From an uncultured Pirellula sp. (GTDB lineage Bacteria; Planctomycetota; Planctomycetia; Pirellulales; Pirellulaceae), in the NCBI GenBank assembly GCA_903858115.1, contig CAIOHR010000370.1:42054-106053 (forward strand): 64,000 nt of DNA, read 5' to 3'. The translations under genes were made by a program, and so were the position numbers. The notes below the pieces were generated by a model. That model did not search any database, was not told the DNA's origin, and worked only from the letters and a program-made list of their open reading frames with translations. Below, piece by piece: positions 53,014-61,855 of this stretch; position 1 is the stretch's first letter, and each line of letters begins with the position of its first letter.

Positions 53014-53670
53014 TTATTTGATGGGCTCGGATCGCTTGGGCAGCACCCAGTCTTTGCGAGGATAATGGCATGTATAACCGCCTGGGGTTCTGACCAAGTA
53101 GTCCTGATGTTCAGCTTCTGCTTCCCAAAAGTCACTTGCCGCCTTGACCTCTGTCACGACTTTGCCAGGCCACAAACCGGCCGCATTGACATCCTCAATC
53201 GTATCCAATGCAACTCGCTTTTGTTCTTCACTTGTATAGTAAATCCCCGAACGGTACGAAGTACCGCGATCGTTTCCTTGACGATTCAATGTCGTGGGAT
53301 CATGGATCTGAAAAAAGAACTCGAGCATTTTGCGGAAGTCTGTCTTGCTCGGGTCGAAAACCACCTCAATGGCTTCTGCGTGCGTGCCATGATTGCGATA
53401 GGTAGCATTCTTTACATCTCCTCCCGTATAACCAACACGGGTTGAAATAACTCCCGGTTGTTTACGGAACAAATCCTCCATACCCCAGAAGCATCCACCT
53501 GCCAAAATTGCTTTTTCTGTATTCACTTTCTTCCCTGTTGCGGTTTCTGATTTCGAATTAGCAGCCGATTTGTTGGTGGCCTGAGCTCGTACGTATGGGG
53601 CCATAAAGGCCATACCGAGCACCATGACTACGGTCAAAAATGTCCGCAAAGTTGTTGTTTGACGTTCCAT
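53014..53670 (-). CDS. msrA: Exported peptide-methionine (S)-S-oxide reductase
   Basis: A 218-residue MsrA that repairs S-methionine sulfoxide in proteins. An N-terminal export signal (LTVVMVLGMAFMAPYVRAQA) places it outside the cytoplasm. The catalytic motif AGGCFWGMEDLF has Cys60. VGYTGGDVKNATY, HAEAIEVVFDPSK and FFQIHDPTTLNRQGND are canonical, with GTSYRSGIYY after them. It begins at ATG 53670 and ends at 53014 before a terminator. No msrB is adjacent. Confidence 0.93.
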   Translation of the reverse strand: MERQTTTLRTFLTVVMVLGMAFMAPYVRAQATNKSAANSKSETATGKKVNTEKAILAGGCFWGMEDLFRKQPGVISTRVGYTGGDVKNATYRNHGTHAEAIEVVFDPSKTDFRKMLEFFFQIHDPTTLNRQGNDRGTSYRSGIYYTSEEQKRVALDTIEDVNAAGLWPGKVVTEVKAASDFWEAEAEHQDYLVRTPGGYTCHYPRKDWVLPKRSEPIK

Positions 53671-53865
53671 TCCGGCTCACTCCTTAAGGAAAAGACATAG
53701 GTAGCATGGTTACGCGACTGATGAAAACTTGTTCACTCACGGGATCATCCAAGTATACAATTCATGCTCGAAACGGAAACCGAACATGGGACAAATCAAC
53801 TGAATTTCTCCAAAGGACAGAACTCTAGTACCAGCTGATCCTTTCGTTGCAAATGGCAGTTTTGG

Positions 53866-54642
53866 TCATGAGCGGATGAACGTTTGGGCCCACTCTAAGT
53901 CTGCACCTTCAAGCGGCGGCTCAGGCTGCGATTCGTACAAGTAATCTTCGTAGCCTGCTGCATCGTAAACGCGATGGATGATTGCGATCAGATCGAGCGT
54001 CGCATCCGGAAAGTCACCCTTCAATGGGATTGGAATATTTGGCAAAGGATCCCGCAAGCCGATTGGCCAAGCCTCTATCTTGGGTGCATTCGATTTGCGA
54101 AAGACCGTGACACAGTAGTCACAGGAGGGTAGATCGTTTAAGGGGAGCCGAGGGCCACCGCGCAACAAATCGATCTCCACAATCGAAGCCGTACTGAACA
54201 TCATCGTCGATCGTTTCATCAAATACTGCTCGCGGTCAGGGCCGTATCGTTTGTTGCTCGGGCTGAGCACTTCAATCATCGTTACCAATTGGCGATCTTG
54301 CCGATCACGGATCTCGATGACGGCATGCCTTTCAATATCAATATCGGGTAGCGTCGCCATAATTGACTTGATTTGGTTCAATGCTGGATCAACGGTCGCG
54401 ACCGATGGACGATGGGTCGACGAAGCCTTGAATAAAGCAACATCTGGCTTGCCATGCAATTTGCGCCTTTCCTCTGAGGATGGCTCATGAATAAAAACAC
54501 GTTCTTCGAGCTTAACAAAAAAACTGGGGCGAACTTGCGCAGACAATGATTCGCGGATCTCGGTTGCAAAAGCCATATGAAAATCTTCCCAAACCGAGGG
54601 CTGTTCCAAATAGGGGTTCATTCCAGGAAAAGGTGAAGGCAT
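53866..54642 (-). CDS. DUF4058 family protein
   Basis: A 258-residue protein of the DUF4058 family: PSPFPGMNPYLEQPSVWEDFH at the N-terminus is the family hallmark, followed by HAVIEIRDRQDRQLVTMIEVLSPSNK and DLLRGGPRLPL. The family, common in cyanobacteria and planctomycetes, resembles restriction-endonuclease-fold proteins in its central ELLSPxNK block, but no activity is established. ATG 54642 is preceded by the promoter at 54683-54712. Confidence 0.88.
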   Translation of the reverse strand: MPSPFPGMNPYLEQPSVWEDFHMAFATEIRESLSAQVRPSFFVKLEERVFIHEPSSEERRKLHGKPDVALFKASSTHRPSVATVDPALNQIKSIMATLPDIDIERHAVIEIRDRQDRQLVTMIEVLSPSNKRYGPDREQYLMKRSTMMFSTASIVEIDLLRGGPRLPLNDLPSCDYCVTVFRKSNAPKIEAWPIGLRDPLPNIPIPLKGDFPDATLDLIAIIHRVYDAAGYEDYLYESQPEPPLEGADLEWAQTFIRS

Positions 54643-54682
54643 GATTCGCTTCCCAAGCTATGTGTGCCAGAACTAGACAATT

Positions 54683-54712
54683 ACAGTATAGCCTATCCCT
54701 ACAAAGCCACCC
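54683..54712 (-). promoter_or_regulatory. Candidate promoter for the DUF4058 gene
   Basis: On the minus strand, TTGGGT (54707-54712) and TATACT (54683-54688) are 18 bp apart. Transcription would start near 54676, about 34 nt before the ATG. Confidence 0.5.
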
Positions 54713-54762
54713 AAGAAACAACTCGCACCGGAGACGGACCTGGAAAACGGCCTGCATTAGCA

Positions 54763-57700
54763 TTATGCTGCAAGAGTTTTGGTGTTCGTGAGCACTTCGC
54801 CCTTGTCATTCACTTCCTCGAAACGGACAGCGACCTGACGCGAGACACCATTTTCTTGCATGGTCACTCCGTAGATCATATTGGCTGCTGTCATCGTTTT
54901 CTTGCTGTGCGTCACCACGATAAACTTGGTCGTCGACAAGAACTCGCGAAGAACAGTAACGAATCGCCCGATGTTGGCTTCATCAAAAGGTGCGTCCACT
55001 TCGTCGAGGATACAGAATGGGCTCGGGCGATACTGAAAAAAGGACATGATCAATGCGACAGCGGTCAACGCCTTTTCCCCACCACTCAATAGCGAATTGC
55101 TGAGAGTTGTCTTACCGGGTGGTGTTGCCACAATCTCGATACCGCTATCGGGATCGTTCGGATCTTCCAAAAGGATGTCAGCGAATCCGCCACCGAACGA
55201 TCGACGATAAAGCGTTTGAAAATTGGAACGAATGCTTTCCAGCGTTTCCATGAACAAATGACGTGAGTCTTCATCAATCTTGTTCATGGTTTTGATAAGA
55301 CCGTCTTTCGCATTGAGGAGGTCATTCTGGTGACCAGACAGTCTATCGAAACGACTTTGCAATTCATCGAGCTCTGTTAGCGCCTCCATATTCACACTTC
55401 CGGTCGCATTGAGTTCATTTCTTAGCAGACCGACTTCTGCCTCAATTTCATGCTTGAGCGATTGCAACTGTTCATCGTTCTTCATCGCAGCGACTTTTTC
55501 TCGAAACTCTGCCAGAGCCACATCTTGCTCTCTCCAATTCTCGTCGGAAACAGCTTCATCGCTCGTTTCCATGTTAATAGGAATTTGGATCTGATACTCG
55601 GTCGCGTAGTGTTCTACTAGTGAAACAATTTGCTCCTGAACCAAGTTCAATGATTGGTTGATCGATTGAATTTTGTCATCATTTTTTTCGAGCTGGCGTC
55701 GTACATTGTCACACTGCCGAATTGCTTGGTTCGCGATGGTGTTTTGCGATTCAATCTGCAGAACATGATCTGTCCGTCGTACTTCGATGACCGCCACTGA
55801 TTCGGTAGCTATCGTCATCGCATTACGATATTCGGCCGCTGCATTCTCGAGTGCAACAATCTTGTTTTGGGTCGTGACCAGTGATTGCTGCGCTTGCTCG
55901 ACATTTTTTTCTCGCTCGGTAGCGTCGAGCTGCAATTGCTCCAGTGTGAGTCGCAACCCTTCTAACCGTTGTTCAAGGCGTGCGAGCAGGACTTTCTGAT
56001 CGCTCGCTTCCGTTTGTTGCACGTGTAGCGTCGCTTGCAAATCGGCCCACTGCTGGCGCTGCGAGGTGAGAATAGTATCCTTTTCGATTCTTACGGCTTC
56101 ATTCGAAGCGATGTCTTTTTCCGCTTCTCGGTTAAGATTCTCTACGCTTGCGATTTTCTCAAGTGATGCGGCAATCTCCGCACCAATTTCCTGATAACGC
56201 GTCAGCATTCGTCCTTTGCGTTGTTGATATGCTTCAAGCTGTAGTTCATATCGCGAAAACTCTTGAGCGGCTGCTCGTTCGTTTGTTTCTAGCGACAGGA
56301 GCTCGGTTTCTTGTTGTACCACCAGCCCCTGGAGGATCGCGGAATGGTTCGTGGCCTCTTCGACCGTTTTCTCCAATTGAGAAATGTCCTCGCGAGCGGT
56401 TTGCATTTCTGTTCGACGTGAAATCAATCCCAATCCTGCCTGCAATGAGCCGATCGTGATACTACCATCGCTATCGATGAGCTGGCATTCGGCAGTCACG
56501 AATCGAAGACCAGCTCCCCGAAAATGGCTGAGTTCTAGGGCAGTCGCGAGCGAGTCAACAAACCATGTTGTCCCGAGCAGTGCACGAATCAGAGGTTCGT
56601 ACTCCGTTGGATACTGCGTCAGTCGATCCGCGCGACCGATCACTCCGCGAAGGCCGTCAAGCTGGATCTTCTCACCCGTTCGCCGGTTTGGCAAACGGTC
56701 CAATCGGAGCAAAGTTACACGTCCATCGATCGTCAAGTTTCCTTCATGGATCCAATCAATCACTTGGCCATCACTTAGGACAATGGCATCCGCTAAGGGG
56801 CCGAGTGCAACGTCCATCAGCGGCGCGAGGTGCATTTCGCTCGAAAGGATATCCGCCACAAGTCCGCGGACTGTATTCCACGAGTTTGAACCAGGCAATC
56901 CTCCTTGAGTGGCCTGATTGGCTCTGGCTAATCGGAGAAGCTGCTGGCCTCCTCGACCAGCACCGGCAAATTGATCTTCGAGTTGTTCGAGAACATTCAA
57001 TCGTTCTCGGACTCCATGCAATTTGCTTTGATGGGATCCAAGCATCTCTTGATGCTCGAAAAGTTCGCGTCGAATTGACTTTAATAGGACCTCGGTTTCG
57101 GAGCGTTTCGCCTTGGCCGCTTCCGACCGCAACTTCGCGAGGGCAATGTTGTTAAGAAGCTGATTCGAATCCGACTCGAATGTACTTAGTTCGGTTTGAA
57201 GACTTGCTTCTCGCTTGCGGCTTTCTTCGATAGATTGTTGAATTTGTTCGAGATGCAATTTCCGTGCGACGATGTGCGATCGGAGTTCATGGATCGTTTC
57301 AATCGCTTTGGAGTAAAGACTATTCTCCGAATCCAATTGATCGCGCAAGTTTCGCATTTCTTCCTGAGTCAAGGCGAGTTTGGACTCTCGTTCTTGCAAC
57401 GCGATGGTCGCAATACTCTGTTCACTTGATATCGATTGAAGCTCTTGCAGACGCAAGAGCTTTTCGTCCACCGAAAGCGAAGCCCGTTCTTGCAATGCAA
57501 CGATTCTTTCCTCGATCAATCCCTTCTCTAGATCTAGTTCAGCAACTCGCTCGATTGCTGTTTTGTGCCCACTCTCGGCTTCAATCACTGACTTTTGAGT
57601 GGCCAGATACTCGCGCTCGAGGTCATGCAGCGCCAGTTGCATCTGCTGCAAAGTCTTCTTTTCACGTTCTGCATTTTCCTGGATCGCTGTCCAGCGTTCG

Positions 57701-58479
57701 CTCAATTCGATACGACTCTGTTCTGACTCTTGTTGCTGCTCCTGCAGAGCTTTCTTTTGTCGACAGAATAGCTGATACTCACTCCAAGCGAGTTCCGTTC
57801 GCTTTGTGTTTAACGTTTTCGAGAGTTCCCGAAAACGATGGGCTTTTGTCGCTTGGCCCTTCAATGTCGCAAGCCGTTTTGCAACTTCATCAACGATATC
57901 ACTTAACCGAAGCAGATTCTGATCCACTCGTTGAAGCCTGCGTTCTGCTTCAAGTTTTTTCGCTTTGAATCGCGAGATTCCTGCGGCTTCTTCGAAAATC
58001 CCCCGCCGATCTTTGGCAGATGCCTGGAGCAAACGATCGACTTTTCCCTGTTCGATCAGACTATATGCATCGACCCCGACGCCGGTGCCGCGGAAGAGAT
58101 CCTTGACGTCTTTCAAACGGCAGGGTTGCCCGTTGATTGCATATTCGCCATCGCCGCTGCGGAAGACTCGCCGACTAACATGCACTTCGTCGGAGTCATG
58201 ATTGAAGACCCTTTTTTCGTTATCGAGAACGAGTACAACTTCAGCGCTATTCGATGGTTTTCGCCCTCCTTCTGCCGATCCCTTGAAGATGACGTCAGCC
58301 ATATCAGCGCCACGAAGGGCTTTCGGGCTTTGGGAACCGAGAACCCACTTTACCGCATCGACTACGTTAGATTTGCCCGAGCCGTTGGGACCAACGACCA
58401 CGGTGATACCGTCCGGAAAATCGAAACGAGTCCGATCCGCAAAACTCTTGAAGCCGACTAGTTCGAGGGCTTTGAGCAT
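54763..58479 (-). CDS. smc: Chromosome segregation protein SMC
   Basis: A 1238-residue SMC ATPase that compacts and segregates chromosomes. Walker A GPNGSGKSN is at residues 30-38, in the N-terminal head. Long coiled coils flank a hinge at about 510-660 (VRGLVADILSSEMHLAPLMDVALG and neighbours). The C-terminal head has the ABC signature LLSGGEKALTAVAL near residue 1130 and Walker B FCILDEVDAPFDEAN near 1155. ATG 58479 starts MLKALELVGFKSFADRT, the classic SMC N-terminus. No scpA/scpB adjacent. It lies downstream of the FlgI-like gene on the same strand. Confidence 0.97.
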   Translation of the reverse strand: MLKALELVGFKSFADRTRFDFPDGITVVVGPNGSGKSNVVDAVKWVLGSQSPKALRGADMADVIFKGSAEGGRKPSNSAEVVLVLDNEKRVFNHDSDEVHVSRRVFRSGDGEYAINGQPCRLKDVKDLFRGTGVGVDAYSLIEQGKVDRLLQASAKDRRGIFEEAAGISRFKAKKLEAERRLQRVDQNLLRLSDIVDEVAKRLATLKGQATKAHRFRELSKTLNTKRTELAWSEYQLFCRQKKALQEQQQESEQSRIELSERWTAIQENAEREKKTLQQMQLALHDLEREYLATQKSVIEAESGHKTAIERVAELDLEKGLIEERIVALQERASLSVDEKLLRLQELQSISSEQSIATIALQERESKLALTQEEMRNLRDQLDSENSLYSKAIETIHELRSHIVARKLHLEQIQQSIEESRKREASLQTELSTFESDSNQLLNNIALAKLRSEAAKAKRSETEVLLKSIRRELFEHQEMLGSHQSKLHGVRERLNVLEQLEDQFAGAGRGGQQLLRLARANQATQGGLPGSNSWNTVRGLVADILSSEMHLAPLMDVALGPLADAIVLSDGQVIDWIHEGNLTIDGRVTLLRLDRLPNRRTGEKIQLDGLRGVIGRADRLTQYPTEYEPLIRALLGTTWFVDSLATALELSHFRGAGLRFVTAECQLIDSDGSITIGSLQAGLGLISRRTEMQTAREDISQLEKTVEEATNHSAILQGLVVQQETELLSLETNERAAAQEFSRYELQLEAYQQRKGRMLTRYQEIGAEIAASLEKIASVENLNREAEKDIASNEAVRIEKDTILTSQRQQWADLQATLHVQQTEASDQKVLLARLEQRLEGLRLTLEQLQLDATEREKNVEQAQQSLVTTQNKIVALENAAAEYRNAMTIATESVAVIEVRRTDHVLQIESQNTIANQAIRQCDNVRRQLEKNDDKIQSINQSLNLVQEQIVSLVEHYATEYQIQIPINMETSDEAVSDENWREQDVALAEFREKVAAMKNDEQLQSLKHEIEAEVGLLRNELNATGSVNMEALTELDELQSRFDRLSGHQNDLLNAKDGLIKTMNKIDEDSRHLFMETLESIRSNFQTLYRRSFGGGFADILLEDPNDPDSGIEIVATPPGKTTLSNSLLSGGEKALTAVALIMSFFQYRPSPFCILDEVDAPFDEANIGRFVTVLREFLSTTKFIVVTHSKKTMTAANMIYGVTMQENGVSRQVAVRFEEVNDKGEVLTNTKTLAA

Positions 58480-58569
58480 TTAGTTTCCGCCGCCATTTTG
58501 AAAGGGCAAGAACTCATTGAAACCAATACGCGTTTAGGCGATTAGCCAATCATGAATAGGAAGGTAACG

Positions 58570-60495
58570 TTATTTGATTTCATTCCAATCGATGTCTGGA
58601 AGATCGTTTGAATTCACATCACTTCCAGTCGGTTCGTAGGGTATCGGTTGCTTGATAGCGTTCACCGTTTCGCCCGAACTAACAGGTGTTTTTGCATCTT
58701 TTTCTTTCTTTGCGATTGAACTTCGTTTGAACCAATCCGGAACATACCACCACGAAGATTCTTCTTTAAGACGAGTTGCCCCATCGACGGAAACAACAGA
58801 TGCGATTGCATCTTCAGAATCGTCCTGGTCACGTTTATAGATCCGTCCTGCCATGGGACGAGGGTTCATCGCGATCGGAACAGACGAACACTTCATCGCA
58901 TTCAGTTGATCAATCGAATGAACAAACTCGTTGTAACTCGCACCGATCGTGCCCAAACCTCGCAGCAAGGAAAGTGTGTCAGCCGGAACAATCACACTTG
59001 CCACTTCCTCCGAGAGACGTTTGTTCAATTTCAGTTGATCTCCCAACACGGGAGTGATGGAGATCGCAGTGGTCGGATTGATCGGAGAGGGAAGTAGAAT
59101 AGGTGCGGAGTTTCCGAAGAACAGTAATTCCGGTTTGGACTGGAGCGAGACCGCCAACAGTGGCGTACTGCTTGGGATTTGATGTAGCTCCACACCCGGC
59201 GTTAGCTTTTCTCCATGGGCTCTCGGATCACTCGCATCGCGATTGCGGATCGCAAGAAAAGCGCCAAAACGCAACTCAGGCTCCGGTTCCTGTAACAATA
59301 GTTCCAACGCCTCTCTTGCAGACTCCTGTTCATTGATCGTAAGTCCAGTTAGGCATAGTGGGCGAAATGCGGGCGTGTTCTTTGCTATTTCAGTCAGAGC
59401 GCCGACCGACTCTTTTCGACCCAGGTATGCAAGAGAATAGGCAGAATAGAAACGGATCTCTGTATCGATCGACGACAACCCTTGGAGAAGAATTTCGATC
59501 GCTTCCGGTGTTCCCAACGCTTCCAGCTCTGCAGCAGCACGGCGGGCTGTGGTTCTGTCCTTCAGCAACTTTTCGCAACCGATCAATCGTTGCATTTGCT
59601 GATCTTTCGTTTCGGCAAACCCCGATGCAAGAATAACGTTGGCAAAGTGTGACGGATCCCATTTGTATTTCGGAATCGTGGTAATAACGATACGGGAGTC
59701 CGATTTGCCTTCCGCAACCATTCGTTGCTTTGAATCGTCATTGAAGAAAAATCTGTCGTTGAGTGACTTCACGATCTCTCTTACCACATAAACATGCTTG
59801 TACTCTGGAGTCATTTGGAGACCGATGTTATGAGATTGGAGAAGCCGACCTCCACCGATGACGATTCCATTGCGTGGTTCTTTGGGCTTCTTAGTATAGC
59901 TCTCCGGAAGAATCACTACCTCGCCCTTTGCAACCGCCTTGTCTCCGCTCGTTTTTACTTTGCCACCCAACGTAGCAACCTCGCGAAGCTTTGCTTCGAA
60001 CAGGACACCCCCTGTAAGATCCGTCGCATCGCATTCCGAAGATGTCTCTACGACGACATCCACTTGTTGATTGTCTTCATAACATGGGAATGAATAGACT
60101 CGGACTTTTGTGAGCGCTGTCCACGGAGCGTCCAAAACCAATTCCGGCGACTCTACACCTCGAACTCGCATCTCGGCCAGCATCAAATCACGCTGCATGC
60201 TAGGCCTCACTTTGCCACCTGTGTTCGGAAGGGATGAGACCAAGCCGATCGAATCGTAGTAGCGAGATACGACGCCTGTAACTCCAGCCACTTCGCCGAT
60301 CAATCTAGGGCGATTGGGATCTTGAAGCTGCTCTTTGACACGTTTGGTTTCTTCCTTGAATTGATTGTCTTCGTCCTTGTTCTTTCGATTAAACCACGAC
60401 TGACAGCCCGTACTCAGGCTAAACAATGAGAACAAACCAATCCATACCACTACCCTTTTCCAGTAGTGCAGATGTGATACTTGATTGCAAACCAT
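58570..60495 (-). CDS. FlgI-like (P-ring protein-like) lipoprotein with HEAT-like repeats
   Basis: A 641-residue predicted lipoprotein: FSLFSLSTGC gives a lipobox with Cys. The next 230 residues match the flagellar P-ring protein FlgI: GVTGVVSRYYDSIGLVSSLPNTGG, VRVYSFPCYEDNQQVDVVVETS, then DLTGGVLFEAKLREV and AKGEVVI. After about residue 270 come helical repeats (RRAAAELEALGTPEAIEILL, FYSAYSLAYLGRKESVGALTEI) typical of HEAT repeats. Flagellar FlgI lacks both the lipid anchor and the repeats. ATG 60495 follows a GGAAG ribosome-binding site. No other flagellar gene is near. Confidence 0.75.
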   Translation of the reverse strand: MVCNQVSHLHYWKRVVVWIGLFSLFSLSTGCQSWFNRKNKDEDNQFKEETKRVKEQLQDPNRPRLIGEVAGVTGVVSRYYDSIGLVSSLPNTGGKVRPSMQRDLMLAEMRVRGVESPELVLDAPWTALTKVRVYSFPCYEDNQQVDVVVETSSECDATDLTGGVLFEAKLREVATLGGKVKTSGDKAVAKGEVVILPESYTKKPKEPRNGIVIGGGRLLQSHNIGLQMTPEYKHVYVVREIVKSLNDRFFFNDDSKQRMVAEGKSDSRIVITTIPKYKWDPSHFANVILASGFAETKDQQMQRLIGCEKLLKDRTTARRAAAELEALGTPEAIEILLQGLSSIDTEIRFYSAYSLAYLGRKESVGALTEIAKNTPAFRPLCLTGLTINEQESAREALELLLQEPEPELRFGAFLAIRNRDASDPRAHGEKLTPGVELHQIPSSTPLLAVSLQSKPELLFFGNSAPILLPSPINPTTAISITPVLGDQLKLNKRLSEEVASVIVPADTLSLLRGLGTIGASYNEFVHSIDQLNAMKCSSVPIAMNPRPMAGRIYKRDQDDSEDAIASVVSVDGATRLKEESSWWYVPDWFKRSSIAKKEKDAKTPVSSGETVNAIKQPIPYEPTGSDVNSNDLPDIDWNEIK

Positions 60496-60832
60496 CAAGG
60501 GAGACTTCCTTTTCTCAAGCTTTTCTCAAGGTCTTCGCATGGAGTCGGTCGAGGACTGAAGTGCGCGAATCGTGCAGATTGTCTAATACTCCGACAAGAG
60601 TTCGCGGGTCAATATCATGCAATCGCAATCGACAATAGCATGCAAAGCAATTTGACTTCGGAACCACGCGAACTTGAAGCAATCAACAGCTATCCGGCCA
60701 TGATTGATAGCTTTGCCGAAGTCAATTTGCAAAATAAATAGATTATGCTCCATTTCCTCCCGCATCTGTTCCGATGTTTCCGGAGTAGTTGTTGACATCC
60801 AATAAACGACGAAGAAGTTGTGGTTCATCCAG
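60496..60832. other. 337-bp divergent intergenic region
   Basis: This lies between the FlgI-like gene (minus) and the TIGR03546 gene (plus). A TTGACA hexamer at 60792-60797 has no matching -10 at the normal distance. There are A/T-rich stretches near 60730. I see no gene or RNA. Confidence 0.45.
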
Positions 60833-61855
60833 ATGGTTGATATTGCGACGAAGCGAACACGAAAATCATTTGTTGAGCACTTGACTCAGCATCGATCGCC
60901 GTCTGCCATCGCTGCAGGAACTTCCTTTGGTGTAGCTCTCGGACTGATTCCCAAAGACAGTTTGCTAGCGTTAATTCTTTTGCTGGCGATCCTGTTTCTA
61001 TCCGTCAATCAGATTGCCGCCTGTGTGTTTGCCATTGGTTTGAGTTTATTGTCCGGATGGACGAGTGGAATCACTCACTCCGTTGGAACCATAGTTCTTC
61101 AATCGGACCTTATCGCTAGCTTCATTGTTTCGCTCTATCAGATTCCACTCATTCCGTGGTTTCGGTTAGAGAATACGGTGGTCACGGGAGGAATAGCACT
61201 CGGAGCATTTTTGTGGCTGCCAACGTTTCTTCTAGCGTTACGCTTTTGCAATAAAGTGCGCGAGATCATACGATCTGAGCAGATCGCGGAGCTAGCAGCG
61301 GCCTCTATTCGCCATCGCCGTCATCTGCATACGGGAACGTTTGGCCAATCGCACGATCGAAAACTTGGCTTTTTGGCCATGACAGAAAGAAATACCATTG
61401 AACAACGCTCGGAAAACGCTGAAGCGAAATCGGCCGTACTCGACCTTCCTCAGAGTTCAGTCACGATGGATCTTGGCACGAGCGATGAAGTGACGCGAGT
61501 TGAAGCGAATTTTAATTCAATTGCACAAAAGCTTGATTCAATCGCAGACGATACCGTTTTGAGAGAAACACTCATTGAGGTAGTTCGATACAAACAACCT
61601 CGACGTGAAAAACAAGAAGTATTGCCCCCAATTACTCATCACAACCTAAACCCTATGAAGCTCGCGATCCCTGCCAATGCAGAAGCCGTATCCACTCCTC
61701 GAAGCTCGGATACGAATACAAAATTTCATTCGCCAAACACTGCGACATCCCATGTTATGAGCAACTCATCGGTCAAAGAGGAATCGCTTCGGCATATTCT
61801 GAAGCATATACACGGATCTCGTGAAGCGAGAAAGGAAACAGGAAAACCTGCATGA
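60833..61855 (+). CDS. TIGR03546-family membrane protein
   Basis: A 340-residue protein. About 130 residues at the N-terminus form a DUF2062-like membrane module: TSFGVALGLIPKDSLLALILLLAILFL and LIPWFRLENTVVTGGIALGAF. A long soluble Gln/Ser-rich tail follows. In other bacteria this family is encoded just before the TIGR03545 family, as here. ATG 60833 is the start (a TTG lies 15 bp before). Its stop overlaps the next gene by four bases (ATGA). The role is unknown; a joint envelope or transport function is inferred from the pairing. Confidence 0.8.
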   Translation: MVDIATKRTRKSFVEHLTQHRSPSAIAAGTSFGVALGLIPKDSLLALILLLAILFLSVNQIAACVFAIGLSLLSGWTSGITHSVGTIVLQSDLIASFIVSLYQIPLIPWFRLENTVVTGGIALGAFLWLPTFLLALRFCNKVREIIRSEQIAELAAASIRHRRHLHTGTFGQSHDRKLGFLAMTERNTIEQRSENAEAKSAVLDLPQSSVTMDLGTSDEVTRVEANFNSIAQKLDSIADDTVLRETLIEVVRYKQPRREKQEVLPPITHHNLNPMKLAIPANAEAVSTPRSSDTNTKFHSPNTATSHVMSNSSVKEESLRHILKHIHGSREARKETGKPA

